DNA from: Algoriphagus pacificus
GTDB lineage: Bacteria > Bacteroidota > Bacteroidia > Cytophagales > Cyclobacteriaceae
Direction of reading: 5' to 3'
Assembly (NCBI RefSeq): GCF_017254845.1
Contig: NZ_JAFKCU010000004.1
Location: 244,124-308,123, forward strand
Length of the DNA: 64,000 nt
Under the pieces are notes generated by a model, which saw only the letters and a program-made list of their open reading frames with translations, made no database searches and was not told where the DNA came from. The position numbers were made by a program, and so were the translations under genes. This document shows, in pieces, positions 15,142-23,759 of this stretch; the first letter of the stretch is position 1, and each line of letters opens with the position of its first letter.

Positions 15142-16263
15142 ATGGAGCAACTCACCCGTTTTTTCTGGTTTTGCAGCGGAGCAAATTTTTCCCTGTTAAA
15201 ACGATCTCCCACAGAATCAAATAAATACATCGGAATAGGAGCAACAGTTTTCTTTACTGGTGTTTTGGCAGCTATCGCAGCAGGCTATGCCTTATTTACT
15301 GTATTTCAATCCATTTGGCCGGCGATTTTCTTTGGCCTTCTTTGGGGATTTATGATTTTCAATCTGGATCGATTTATTGTTTCCAGCATGCGGAAACGTG
15401 AAAATGCTTGGGCTGAATGGAAGCTTGCCATACCTAGGTTGGTTCTCGCAGTCTTACTTGCATTGGTGATTTCAAAACCACTCGAATTGAAAATGTTTGA
15501 AAGGGAAATCAATCGAAAAATTGACGAAAAACGAACCGAATTCATCACCCAATCAAAGGCAAATTTGGCCAAAGGTTTTCCGGAAATTCAAGAGCTTGAA
15601 GCAAAAATAGATACACTCAAAGCTGAAGTTAAGACTGCTGAGGATTTCAGAAATCAGCTTCAAAAAGAATATGATGCGGAGCGATTTGGTGAAAAAACTG
15701 CCGGCACTAGTGGGATTGTTGGTTTGGGAACCAATGCAAAGAAAAAGGAACAGCAATTGGATGCTTCTCAAATAGGTTTGGATGAGTTGAGAAGTCGAAA
15801 TCAAGTCAGAATAGATACTTTGGAAGCTCAGATTCGGGAATTCATGGCATTGCGCCAAGCTGAATTTGAAAAGCAACAACCCGGGATTGAAGGGTTTGAC
15901 GGTCTGGCTGCGAGAATGGATGCGCTTGCTACGTTGACAGATGAAAGCTCAGCCATGGCTTTGGCCAATGTCTTCATCATGCTTTTGTTTATCGCGATAG
16001 AAACTGCACCGATTTTTGTCAAATTGATTTCTCCACGGGGGCCTTATGATGAATATCTGGAGTTGCATGAGGATCGCGTCCGCTTATTTAAAAGTGAGAA
16101 ATGGACCAAAGCAAAGGGTGAATCCAAAGCCCGTGTTGACTATTTTCAAGAGACACATTTCTATGCGACTGACCTTAATAAGGAAAAGACCAATAGAAAA
16201 AATAAAGTACAGACTGAAGCAGAGATTGAGGAAATTGAATCCAGGTGGAGGAAGAAAGTTTAA
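15142..16263 (+). CDS. DUF4407 membrane protein
   Basis: This 373-residue integral membrane protein matches the DUF4407 family: the starting motif FFWFCSGANFSLLKR, two transmembrane helices at about 30-70, the conserved WGFMIFNLDRFIVSSMR, a third helix near 95-115, a long charged coiled coil (about 125-255) rich in Lys/Glu, a fourth helix at about 270-295 and a charged C-terminal tail. The family is widespread in Bacteroidota and its function is not established. The gene stands alone, with 241 bp of featureless DNA upstream and a strong terminator downstream. Confidence 0.9.
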   Translation: MEQLTRFFWFCSGANFSLLKRSPTESNKYIGIGATVFFTGVLAAIAAGYALFTVFQSIWPAIFFGLLWGFMIFNLDRFIVSSMRKRENAWAEWKLAIPRLVLAVLLALVISKPLELKMFEREINRKIDEKRTEFITQSKANLAKGFPEIQELEAKIDTLKAEVKTAEDFRNQLQKEYDAERFGEKTAGTSGIVGLGTNAKKKEQQLDASQIGLDELRSRNQVRIDTLEAQIREFMALRQAEFEKQQPGIEGFDGLAARMDALATLTDESSAMALANVFIMLLFIAIETAPIFVKLISPRGPYDEYLELHEDRVRLFKSEKWTKAKGESKARVDYFQETHFYATDLNKEKTNRKNKVQTEAEIEEIESRWRKKV

Positions 16264-16272
16264 TTCTAAAAA

Positions 16273-16306
16273 ACAAAAACAGGGATGGTTCAATCCCTGT
16301 TTTTGT
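16273..16306. terminator. Bidirectional terminator after the DUF4407 gene
   Basis: A perfect 14-bp stem ACAAAAACAGGGAT/ATCCCTGTTTTTGT with a 6-nt loop. It ends in the first base of the stop codon of the opposing gene. Confidence 0.9.
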
Positions 16307-17061
16307 TAGATCACTTTTTTAGCGACTACATCCAATTGATCCATTGTTTTAGCAACAGATTTCCACTCGGCAAACCCAACGATTTTGACCAGAAAGGATA
16401 AGAATTTTCCTGGATTAATAAGCTTCTTGGCGAGCTTGGAAATATTCTGATCTCGGTCGGCTAGAATAAGCGGTTTGTCACTTGCAGCATAGTATTCACC
16501 TGCATATTTCCAGGCTCCGTCTCTTGCCAATTGAATACTGAAATTCAACAACATTTCATCTCTTCCTTTGGCCAGTGGAATAAGTAAACCAAAAACTGGA
16601 GACACTGTACTGATATTGGATTTTACTCCATCCACCAATTCGGCTAAGACCGCATTGATTTTATTGAAGTCATTTTGAATTCCTTTGATAGGTTCTCCTT
16701 CCATTGTTTCAGCCGCAGAGATTCCTAAGTCCAAATTGATATGAGCATTTATACCTAGAAATAAATGCTGCAAGACCAAGTGCTTAATGGATTTACTTGC
16801 CTCAAAGGCATCCAGCCAGCTTTGGGTTGGTTTACTTCCAGTCTTCCAAGTTTCGTACGCCTCAATGAACCTACCAGCAAACAATACATCTAACCTCTCC
16901 ATCCTTGGATTATCCTCAAATTCCAATGCCAAAATCCCTTGTTTGATTCTCCTGGTTACTTGCCTGTAGAGAATAGCAAAATATCCAATTCTTGAATTGG
17001 TTGCTTTGCATTCAGTAACAATCTCATCCATCCTGATCAGGACTTCATCAATGGTTTTCAT
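16306..17061 (-). CDS. DUF5995 family protein
   Basis: The 251-residue soluble protein carries the features of the DUF5995 family: YRQVTRRI near residue 32, LFAGRFIEAYETW near 55, and the diagnostic QHLFLGINAHINLDLG segment around residues 93-108, whose His residues suggest a metal- or haem-type helical bundle. The family has no assigned function. The gene is the last of a run of closely spaced minus-strand genes (M19 dipeptidase, VIT1-type transporter, this gene; spacings 0 and 2 nt), so it is probably part of that operon. No signal peptide is seen. Confidence 0.8.
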   Translation of the reverse strand: MKTIDEVLIRMDEIVTECKATNSRIGYFAILYRQVTRRIKQGILALEFEDNPRMERLDVLFAGRFIEAYETWKTGSKPTQSWLDAFEASKSIKHLVLQHLFLGINAHINLDLGISAAETMEGEPIKGIQNDFNKINAVLAELVDGVKSNISTVSPVFGLLIPLAKGRDEMLLNFSIQLARDGAWKYAGEYYAASDKPLILADRDQNISKLAKKLINPGKFLSFLVKIVGFAEWKSVAKTMDQLDVVAKKVI

Positions 17062-17063
17062 AA

Positions 17064-17789
17064 TTATTTAATAAAAAATTTCTCTAAAATATCACCTACA
17101 TAAAAAGCAACTACAGCGGCCAACAGCCCTAAAGCAACTGTTTCTCCAATACTTCTTAAAGCAGAGGTTTGGTTAACGATTGACTTGAGCCATCCGACTA
17201 TTACAAAGGCAAAGCCTGTCAAAATACTGGTCCACACGAAAATATTGATGGAAGTGGGATAAAAGAAGTCCCAGAGATAAACCAGCAATGGAATAAATCC
17301 AACCAATAGAAAGGAGATGAAAGTGGCAAGTCCAATTTTAAAAGGGCTTTTGGCCTCTTCCATCATATTTAATTCATCTTTCATCATTTCCGCTACCCAT
17401 AAATCTTTATCAGAAGTGATTTGATCCACTACTTTTTCTAATAATTCACCTTTAAATCCTTTGGCTTTGTAGATGTCTGAGATTTCCTCTCGTTCCACTT
17501 CAGGTAGATTTTCTATTTCCCAATACTCAATGGCTTCATGTTTTTTATAGTTTTCTTTTTCACTCTTGGAGGATAAATAAGCTCCCACTGACATAGAAAA
17601 ACCGTCTGCTAGTAAATTTGCAAAGCCAAGGATTATGATTATTCCGGCGTCTAGATCAGCTCCAAAACCACCTGCCACCACTGCAAAAGTGGTTACTGCA
17701 CCATCGATCCCTCCATAGACAAATTCACGTAAGTAATCCTGTAGCTTTTTAAAATGAGTGCTTTCCTGATGGATTTTTGCTTCGTTCAT
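17064..17789 (-). CDS. VIT1/CCC1-family iron/manganese transporter
   Basis: A 241-residue membrane protein with five predicted transmembrane helices. It has the family signature in the first helix, FVYGGIDGAVTTFAVVAGG, a second helix with ANLLADGFSMSVGAYLSSKSE, a cytoplasmic acidic domain (about 85-150) rich in Glu and Met that binds metal in plant VIT1, and three further helices. Relatives export Fe2+ or Mn2+ from the cytosol. It follows the dipeptidase gene with no gap. A role in metal detoxification is inferred from the family; no Fur box could be identified upstream. Confidence 0.9.
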   Translation of the reverse strand: MNEAKIHQESTHFKKLQDYLREFVYGGIDGAVTTFAVVAGGFGADLDAGIIIILGFANLLADGFSMSVGAYLSSKSEKENYKKHEAIEYWEIENLPEVEREEISDIYKAKGFKGELLEKVVDQITSDKDLWVAEMMKDELNMMEEAKSPFKIGLATFISFLLVGFIPLLVYLWDFFYPTSINIFVWTSILTGFAFVIVGWLKSIVNQTSALRSIGETVALGLLAAVVAFYVGDILEKFFIK

Positions 17790-18953
17790 TTAGTTTAGAT
17801 TTTCGAGGAAAAAGCGTTTGACATTTTCACCCATGATTGCTTTGATTTCAGTTTCAGTAAAGCCCTCTTTTAATAAGCCTTCGACTATGATAGGTAGACC
17901 TGTGATGTCAAAAGGAACGGCAACAGCACCATCGTAATCCGAGCCAAGTGCTATATACTCCACTCCAACCAAGTCTCGGATATGTTTCATTGTAGCAATG
18001 ATCCCATCGATTTCGGGATCTCCTACTGCCATATCAAAAAATGCTACTCCAATGATCCCTCCATTTGCAGCAATGCGCTGGATTTGTTCGTCTGTCAAAT
18101 TTCTTTGGGAATCCAAAACAGCCCTAACACCAATATGAGAAACCATCACTGGTTTGGTAGTCATCGTAAGTACATCATCTACAATCGCAGGGGAGCAGTG
18201 AGCCAAATCGATAAAAATATTCAGTTCATTCATTCTTCGGATGACTGATTTTCCAAAATCTGTTAATCCAGCACCATTTTCACCATGGGCCGATCCTCCC
18301 AATTCATTATCAAAAAAATGGGTTGGTCCGATCATTCTGATTCCTGCCTCATAAACTTTTTCAAGGTTTTCCAGGGAGCCTTCTAAAGCATGTGCTCCTT
18401 CGATTCCCAACATGGCTCCAGTTACTGTTTTGTCGGCTTTTCTTGCTTCAAGCAATTCTTTGAAACTGGCTAGGTCATCAACGAAAATTACCTTGCCATC
18501 TTCTTCCTCGATGAAATCATGTAGGTTTTCTGCTTGGCCTAGGGTACGATTAATTAAACTGAACCACTGATTTGGAGTTTCTCCCTTAGCAATCGTCAAG
18601 GGGGTGATATTGTCAAATGCATCTTCAGAATTGCTTTGCATATTCTGGCCAGCTGGAGATTTGGAGACGATCGTAAACATTTCTAAGGCGATATTTGCCT
18701 CCCTCATCCTTGGGAAATCCACACTTCCTACGGTGGATCTTTCCGTCAAATCCCTTCCCCAAAGCAAGGCATCGCAATGTAAATCAGAGATAAAGTCCAA
18801 CCGATCGTAAATCTCTTGCGCTTCTGGCGAGACTTCATACGGTGGGAGTGATTTTACCGGATTACGTTTTTCTTCTATATAAGTGGGGACTAAAAGTGTT
18901 GCAACAAAATAGATGGCTGTAATAACACCTAAGGCAAATAATAATTTCTTCAT
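17790..18953 (-). CDS. Membrane dipeptidase, peptidase family M19
   Basis: A zinc dipeptidase of the renal dipeptidase family (387 residues) hydrolysing dipeptides, often with broad stereochemistry. An N-terminal hydrophobic helix (about 4-22) without a clear cleavage site suggests an inner-membrane anchor facing the periplasm. Metal ligands are seen in order: His59 and Asp61 in DLHCD, the bridging Glu in GIEGAHALEG, the two His of IDLAHCSP and VSHIGVRA, and the Asp of LGSDYDG. It heads a three-gene run with the VIT1-type transporter and DUF5995 gene. A role in recycling peptides is plausible; the metal link with the next gene is suggestive only. Confidence 0.93.
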   Translation of the reverse strand: MKKLLFALGVITAIYFVATLLVPTYIEEKRNPVKSLPPYEVSPEAQEIYDRLDFISDLHCDALLWGRDLTERSTVGSVDFPRMREANIALEMFTIVSKSPAGQNMQSNSEDAFDNITPLTIAKGETPNQWFSLINRTLGQAENLHDFIEEEDGKVIFVDDLASFKELLEARKADKTVTGAMLGIEGAHALEGSLENLEKVYEAGIRMIGPTHFFDNELGGSAHGENGAGLTDFGKSVIRRMNELNIFIDLAHCSPAIVDDVLTMTTKPVMVSHIGVRAVLDSQRNLTDEQIQRIAANGGIIGVAFFDMAVGDPEIDGIIATMKHIRDLVGVEYIALGSDYDGAVAVPFDITGLPIIVEGLLKEGFTETEIKAIMGENVKRFFLENLN

Positions 18954-19014
18954 AGCTAGTGGTTGTGCTTCTGAAGATAATGAAAAATGGCTTCAAAGAT
19001 GAAATAGTAAAGGC

Positions 19015-19413
19015 TTAGCTTTCATCTAAAACCTCTTCGCCGGTTTTGATAGGGCTTAGGTTTTCCAGTTCTTCCATTGTAAAGAGTTTTGAACGGATGA
19101 TAAATCGGATTCCCATGGGTATTTCAATAGAAAAACTACTGCCTCGTCCTGGAGTGATATCTAAAGTTAATTGGGTGTGTTTCCAATATTCAAATTGATC
19201 TGCGCTCATAAAAAAATCACAGCCATAAACCTCGCCCAGCCAAATATCCTGACTTCCAACTTTAAAATCCCCTTTTTCGAAGCACATGGGAGAGGAACCG
19301 TCACAGCAGCCTCCACTTTGATGAAACATAAGTTCGGAGCTGAACCGATTTTTTAGGGTGTCTATCACTTCTTTTGCTTTCTCAGTTATTAATACTCTTG
19401 GGATCTTATCCAT
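19015..19413 (-). CDS. DUF779 family protein linked to aldehyde dehydrogenase
   Basis: A 132-residue cytoplasmic protein matching DUF779. Its hallmark is the Cys-rich SGGCCDGSSPMCF segment at about residues 34-46, followed by DIWLGEVYGCDFFMS. The DUF779 gene occurs next to acetaldehyde dehydrogenase genes in many bacteria, as here, 77 bp after the dehydrogenase. The cysteines could bind metal or protect the dehydrogenase thiol, but no function has been shown. A hairpin lies between the two genes, so it may be expressed at a lower level than the enzyme. Confidence 0.88.
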   Translation of the reverse strand: MDKIPRVLITEKAKEVIDTLKNRFSSELMFHQSGGCCDGSSPMCFEKGDFKVGSQDIWLGEVYGCDFFMSADQFEYWKHTQLTLDITPGRGSSFSIEIPMGIRFIIRSKLFTMEELENLSPIKTGEEVLDES

Positions 19414-19440
19414 GATTTTGGGTTTATAGGTAAAGAAAAG

Positions 19441-19468
19441 AAAGGCAGAAATGAATACTTCTGCCTTT
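19441..19468 (-). terminator. Hairpin between aldehyde dehydrogenase and DUF779 genes
   Basis: A perfect 10-bp stem AAAGGCAGAA/TTCTGCCTTT with an 8-nt loop is followed on the minus strand by TCTTTTCTTT. It may act as a partial terminator within the transcript, since the downstream gene has only about 27 nt of its own upstream DNA. Confidence 0.7.
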
Positions 19469-19489
19469 GCTGGTTTTAGATATTGACAA

Positions 19490-21016
19490 TTAAAAGAAGC
19501 CTAATTTCTCTTTACTATAAGAAATCAACATGTTTTTGGTTTGTCTGTAATGATTCAACATCATAAGATGGTTTTCCCGACCAAAACCGGATTTTTTATA
19601 ACCACCAAATGGCGCATGAGCCGGATAGGCATGATAGCAATTGACCCAAACTCTACCGGCTTGGATCGCTCTTGGAACCTGATACAACTCATGAGCATCT
19701 CTTGACCAAAGTCCTGCGCCTAGTCCATACATTGTATCGTTTGCAATAGCAATTGCTTCTTCTGTTGTTTTGAAAGTAGTTACACAAGTCACTGGACCGA
19801 AAATTTCCTCCTGGAATACGCGCATCTTGTTATTTCCCTTGAAAATTGTAGGCTTGATATAATATCCGGTTTCCAATCCTGAATTTAATCCTGCACTTTC
19901 GCCTCCGCACAAGGCAACTGCCCCTTCTTGTTTTCCGATATCTAGGTAAGAAAGGATTTTTTCGTACTGATCATTGGACGCCTGAGCTCCCATCATGGTG
20001 TCTTCCGCCAAGGGATGCCCCATTTTGATGGCTTTGGTACGTTCGATAACGCGTTCCATGAATTTGTCATAGATATCTTCATGGACTAAAATCCTTGATG
20101 GACAAGTACAAACCTCACCTTGGTTCAAAGCAAACATCACGGCTCCTTCAACTGCTTTGTCAAAGAAAGCATCATCTGCGTCTGCAACAGATTTCATAAA
20201 AATATTTGGTGATTTTCCACCGAGTTCCATGGTCACAGGAATCAAATTTTCAGATGCATATTGCATAATTAATCTACCTGTGGTGGTCTCTCCGGTGAAA
20301 GCAACTTTCGCAACTTTTTTCGAGGTAGCTAGAGGTTTTCCTGCTTCTGCTCCAAATCCTGTGACTACATTAATAACTCCAGGCGGCACTACATCTGCGA
20401 TCAATTCCATCAAAACCATGATGGAAGTTGGAGTTTGCTCTGCTGGTTTTACTACTGTACAGCAACCGGCGGCTAGAGCAGGAGCTATTTTCCAAGTTGC
20501 CATTAGCAATGGGAAGTTCCAAGGAATGATTTGGGCCACTACTCCGAGAGGTTCGTGCAATGCAATACTTACAGTGTGCTCATCATGCTCTGAAATTGAG
20601 CTTTCGTCAGCACGGATAACTCCGGCAAAATACCTGAAGTGATCTACACAAAGTGGTAAATCTGCCGCTCGAGTTTCTCTCAATGCCTTTCCATTGTCTA
20701 CTGTTTCCAGTCTTGCCAGCATTTCAAGATTTTCCTCAATTATATCGGCGATTTTATTCAAAACTCTGCTTCGCTCAGCAGGAGAAGTTTTTGACCAAGT
20801 TTTGAACGCTTCATGAGCTGCATCAATTGCCTTGTCCACATCTTCCTTATTTCCTCTTGCTGCTTTGGTAAAGGGCTTTCCATCTATGGGGGAGATGTTG
20901 TCAAAGTATTCCCCTGAACTTGGAGCTACCCATTTTCCACCTATAAAATGATCGTATTTAGCCTTCACGGACGGTCGGTCTACAGGCTTTGATTTTGATA
21001 ATGTTAGAGTTGTCAT
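19490..21016 (-). CDS. NAD-dependent aldehyde dehydrogenase, AldB/ExaC type
   Basis: Oxidises short-chain aldehydes, most likely acetaldehyde, to the acid. The 508-residue length is typical. Motifs: IIPWNFPL near 164, FTGETTTG for NAD near 240, Glu264 in MELGGKSPN and the catalytic Cys303 in [11 protein letters not shown]; the C-terminal [18 protein letters not shown] is characteristic of the AldB/ExaC subgroup. The second Cys, two residues after the nucleophile, is also a subgroup mark. It is divergent from an AraC-type regulator and followed by DUF779, a conserved neighbourhood for ethanol or acetoin catabolism. Control by the adjacent regulator is likely. Confidence 0.95.
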   Translation of the reverse strand: MTTLTLSKSKPVDRPSVKAKYDHFIGGKWVAPSSGEYFDNISPIDGKPFTKAARGNKEDVDKAIDAAHEAFKTWSKTSPAERSRVLNKIADIIEENLEMLARLETVDNGKALRETRAADLPLCVDHFRYFAGVIRADESSISEHDEHTVSIALHEPLGVVAQIIPWNFPLLMATWKIAPALAAGCCTVVKPAEQTPTSIMVLMELIADVVPPGVINVVTGFGAEAGKPLATSKKVAKVAFTGETTTGRLIMQYASENLIPVTMELGGKSPNIFMKSVADADDAFFDKAVEGAVMFALNQGEVCTCPSRILVHEDIYDKFMERVIERTKAIKMGHPLAEDTMMGAQASNDQYEKILSYLDIGKQEGAVALCGGESAGLNSGLETGYYIKPTIFKGNNKMRVFQEEIFGPVTCVTTFKTTEEAIAIANDTMYGLGAGLWSRDAHELYQVPRAIQAGRVWVNCYHAYPAHAPFGGYKKSGFGRENHLMMLNHYRQTKNMLISYSKEKLGFF

Positions 21017-21091
21017 ATGAGACGGTTATTTTGGTTATGTCCAAATCTCATTAAAACCTCTCCTGAAAAATTACACTGAAACATCATCTCA

Positions 21092-21105
21092 TCAACTTGA
21101 GTTGA
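21092..21105. promoter_or_regulatory. Palindrome in the aldehyde dehydrogenase/AraC divergent promoter region
   Basis: TCAACT-TG-AGTTGA is a perfect 6-bp dyad placed 75 bp from the dehydrogenase start and 90 bp from the regulator start. It is the only strong dyad in the 179-bp gap. AraC proteins usually bind direct repeats, so the link to the neighbouring regulator is tentative. Confidence 0.35.
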
Positions 21106-21195
21106 CATAATGTAGCTTTTACAACGTTACTCTTTTGAAAGGCTGGAAAATCCTTGATTTTTCTTTTAGCTTGTAATTCTTAGTAAATTGAAGCA

Positions 21196-22119
21196 ATGAC
21201 CCAAAGTAATTTTATAGCAGGAGTGCCTTGGCGGAATGAGAGAGATCTTAAGACGCTGGTAGAAAACAGGACAACCTATACGCTGGAAAATTGTGAGTTG
21301 AACATCTTTGAGACTCACCAGCAGGCAGCAGATGTCAATTTGGTTTTTGATGACTTGGTTTTGACTACCATGCTCAAAGGCAAAAAAGTCATGCACCTTT
21401 TTGATAAACCAGGATTTGACTATGTGCCAGGTGAATCGGTAATAGTGCCTCCCCATGAAGTGATGAAAATTGATTTTCCGGAGGCTCAATGGGATAATCC
21501 CACTCAATGCATCGCTCTTTCCATCTCCAAAGAAATGATAGAGGCAACCTTCAATCTTTTGAATGAAAGGTTTCCGGACAAAATTATTTCCAAAGATTGG
21601 GGTTTGGATTTAAGCTATTTCCATTTGATCAACACCCAGGATCTTTCAGAAATCATTAATCGATTTATTCGAATTGGGGTAAAAGATGGGTCCAAAGAAA
21701 AAGATGTCATTGCTTCTTTGGCCTTGAAAGAATTATTGATCCGCCTAAGCCAGACGCAGGCTAGGGAAATGATGGAACAAACCTATAAAGAGTTAGCTTC
21801 TGGTAACCGAATGGCCCATGTGGTCGAATACATCAAAAAAAATATCAGGGAAATAATCTCGCTGGATGATTTAGCTAGTGAAGCTTGTATGAGCAAAGCA
21901 CATTTTTTAAGATCATTCAAACAAGAACTTGGCTTAACTCCAATGGAGTTTGTGCTGCACGAAAGGCTAAAACTGGCCAAGCAATACCTACAGATCGGGC
22001 AATTTCAGATACAGGAAGTTTGCTACATGGCAGGATTTAGGAATATCACCTATTTCATTCGAGCATTCAAGCAGGAGTATGGATTGACTCCAAAAGTTTT
22101 TCAAAACCAATCAAATTGA
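21196..22119 (+). CDS. AraC-family transcriptional regulator
   Basis: A 307-residue regulator. The C-terminal ~100 residues hold the two helix-turn-helix units: first ISLDDLASEACMSKAHFLRS, then IQEVCYMAGFRNITYFIRAF, ending with GLTPKVFQ. The N-terminal ~190 residues are a sensor domain of the AraC_N type, with FDDLVLTTMLKGKKVMHL and YVPGESVIVPPHEVMKIDFP. It is transcribed away from the aldehyde dehydrogenase gene, the usual position for the activator of such genes. The inducer is unknown; an aldehyde or alcohol is inferred from the context. Confidence 0.93.
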   Translation: MTQSNFIAGVPWRNERDLKTLVENRTTYTLENCELNIFETHQQAADVNLVFDDLVLTTMLKGKKVMHLFDKPGFDYVPGESVIVPPHEVMKIDFPEAQWDNPTQCIALSISKEMIEATFNLLNERFPDKIISKDWGLDLSYFHLINTQDLSEIINRFIRIGVKDGSKEKDVIASLALKELLIRLSQTQAREMMEQTYKELASGNRMAHVVEYIKKNIREIISLDDLASEACMSKAHFLRSFKQELGLTPMEFVLHERLKLAKQYLQIGQFQIQEVCYMAGFRNITYFIRAFKQEYGLTPKVFQNQSN

Positions 22120-22277
22120 AAATAGATCGAAAAAATTGTAAAAAATTTTCGATTGTATTTGTGTGATTAAATTCATTTTTATTAAGTTTAGGAGATAATA
22201 AAAGTCATAAAAACAGATCAATAGGCGTTAATGCCAAACATTATTTGGTTTTAGACGATTGACAATAGACCCACTTC

Positions 22278-22308
22278 GGGAGCTTTTTTTAAAAAGCTCC
22301 CTTTTTTT
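22278..22308 (+). terminator. Strong terminator downstream of the AraC gene
   Basis: The stem GGGAGCTTTTT/AAAAAGCTCCC (11 bp, minimal loop) is followed by seven T. Confidence 0.88.
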
Positions 22309-22327
22309 ATACCTTTTCCGGAATAGG

Positions 22328-22407
22328 AAAATGTTGAAATTGAAAAAACCGGTTTAAAAATCTCATGATTTTGATAAAAAAAATGTTGAAATCGAAAAAA
22401 CAGGTTT
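22328..22407 (+). repeat. Direct repeat pair, 28 nt, 26 of 28 identical
   Basis: Copies at 22328-22355 and 22380-22407 share AAAATGTTGAAAT and GAAAAAAC-GGTTT cores and start 52 bp apart, close to five helical turns. They are not found elsewhere in the window. Either a local duplication or a pair of protein-binding sites is possible. Confidence 0.65.
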
Positions 22408-22608
22408 CTTTTTACAATCGATTGCGAAAATTCACTAAAACTCGATAAAAGTGGTATTTGTTTAAAATTCTTCTGTTTAATTCTGGATTTTAAAAATTGG
22501 ATTACTTTTCTCTGGGAGGGGAAATTTTAGGATTCCTTTCATTTATTCGGTTTATGAATAGAGTTTTAATTTTAAAGGATTGTTTCAAGTGAAAAAATGA
22601 AATAAAAA

Positions 22609-22637
22609 AAGCTGGAACCTTATGTTCTCGAAAGCTT
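22609..22637 (-). terminator. Weak terminator of the glycosyltransferase gene
   Basis: On the minus strand, paired arms AAGCT/AGCTT enclose an inner GAAC/GTTC stem and are followed by seven T. The stem has internal unpaired bases and overlaps the stop codon. Confidence 0.45.
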
Positions 22638-23658
22638 ATTTTTTCAATACTTCGAGTAAGGCATTTTTTCTCTTTTGGTAAGAAAATTTTTCTGAAATTC
22701 TTTTTTCAGGAGATTCTTCTAATTCTTCTTTCTTCGTATTCCAGTTTGCTAAAAGGTTTTCCAACTCAGAATAGTCCTTGCTTCGCAAAATCATGCCTGT
22801 GTCTCCTATGATTTCTTCAATAGCCCCAACGGCTGAACCGATAGGAATGCATCCACAAGCCATGGCTTCTCCCAGAGAGTTTGGAAAGCCTTCTGAAGTA
22901 GAAAGCTGCAGATAGAATTGGTGGGTGTTGTAAAGATGTAAAAGTTGTTCTTGACTTTGCTTCCCTAAGATTTTGACATTGCCATTTGGCGAGGTGTAAT
23001 CAGAGTCTCCAACTAGGGTAATTTCATATTCAGGATGATTTTTTGCCAGCAACTCAATTAGATCATATCCTTTAACCCTTGCCCTTGCTGGATTTGAGGT
23101 TCCTGTGGCCACAGAAAGAAATGAAAATTTGGGTCTTGCTAAGTTTAGGTTTTTCCAAAACCCAGTATCAAATCCATTCGGTATTACATGAATTTGTGTT
23201 TTGAGATCTGGAATGAGGTTTAACAAGCCCTGTTTAGTATTGATGTTTTTATCAAATTGATAATCTTGATTGACCAATGCTTCAGCGACAGGGATGATTA
23301 AAGAGCAATTTTTGAAACTATAAACTGTAGCCAATCTCAACCATTTCTTTCGGAAGTTTCCATAGCCAATTTCAGGCATATTGATGCAGTCTGTTCCTCC
23401 TGCTTGAATAATGCATTTTTTGTTAAAGGTTTTACCAAACCAAACCGGTAAAACCGTATGGTAACCCCCAAAGAAAGCGAGGTATTGGGTTGTTCTTGGC
23501 AAGTACCAAAGCAATTGAAAGAATTGAAGTAAAAAATAGAAGGGGAGTTGGATTGGGCTTTGTGTAAATTCTAAAGCCTTTATTCTCATTTCTGGGCTGA
23601 TCATTTCCAGATCTCGATCGGTAAAGGCGGTTCGAACAGGATAGGTGTATATGATCAT
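22636..23658 (-). CDS. Glycosyltransferase, GT4-type fold
   Basis: A 340-residue GT-B glycosyltransferase. The C-terminal half has the GT4 pattern: VKGYDLIELLAKNHPEYEI near 215, GKQSQEQLLHLYNTHQFYLQL near 250, then STSEGFPNSLGEAMACGCIP with the acidic EGFPNSLGE nucleotide-sugar motif. The N-terminal half is more divergent and contains two hydrophobic helices near 40-60 that could give membrane association. There are no neighbouring polysaccharide genes, so the acceptor and product cannot be proposed. It is transcribed in the same direction as leuS, 101 bp downstream of it, with a hairpin between. Confidence 0.85.
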   Translation of the reverse strand: MIIYTYPVRTAFTDRDLEMISPEMRIKALEFTQSPIQLPFYFLLQFFQLLWYLPRTTQYLAFFGGYHTVLPVWFGKTFNKKCIIQAGGTDCINMPEIGYGNFRKKWLRLATVYSFKNCSLIIPVAEALVNQDYQFDKNINTKQGLLNLIPDLKTQIHVIPNGFDTGFWKNLNLARPKFSFLSVATGTSNPARARVKGYDLIELLAKNHPEYEITLVGDSDYTSPNGNVKILGKQSQEQLLHLYNTHQFYLQLSTSEGFPNSLGEAMACGCIPIGSAVGAIEEIIGDTGMILRSKDYSELENLLANWNTKKEELEESPEKRISEKFSYQKRKNALLEVLKK

Positions 23659-23700
23659 TCAGCTTGGAATTAGTCAATTAAAATAGGCCCGAAAACAGCA

Positions 23701-23740
23701 AAGGAGCAAAGAAATCAAGTATTTTAATTCTTTGCTCCTT
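23701..23740 (-). terminator. Hairpin between leuS and the glycosyltransferase gene
   Basis: A perfect 13-bp stem AAGGAGCAAAGAA/TTCTTTGCTCCTT with a 14-nt loop. The following minus-strand DNA is only moderately T-rich, so termination may be partial. Confidence 0.6.
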
Positions 23741-23759
23741 CCTTTAGCTGCTGGTAAAC

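Larger units (their letters stand above)
22120..22635. other. 516-bp gene-free region after the AraC gene
   Basis: No convincing protein frame is seen on either strand. It holds a strong terminator (22278-22308) lying 160 nt past the AraC stop codon, a pair of 28-nt direct repeats (22328-22355 and 22380-22407) and a weak hairpin for the opposing gene. The unusually long distance from stop codon to terminator leaves room for a small RNA. Confidence 0.6.

Noticed and set aside
22231-22254. Short frame MPNIIWF followed by the terminator at 22278, resembling an aromatic leader peptide with attenuator
   Set aside because: No plus-strand gene follows for 4 kb, so there is nothing to attenuate; the frame is short enough to occur by chance and no antiterminator pairing was found.
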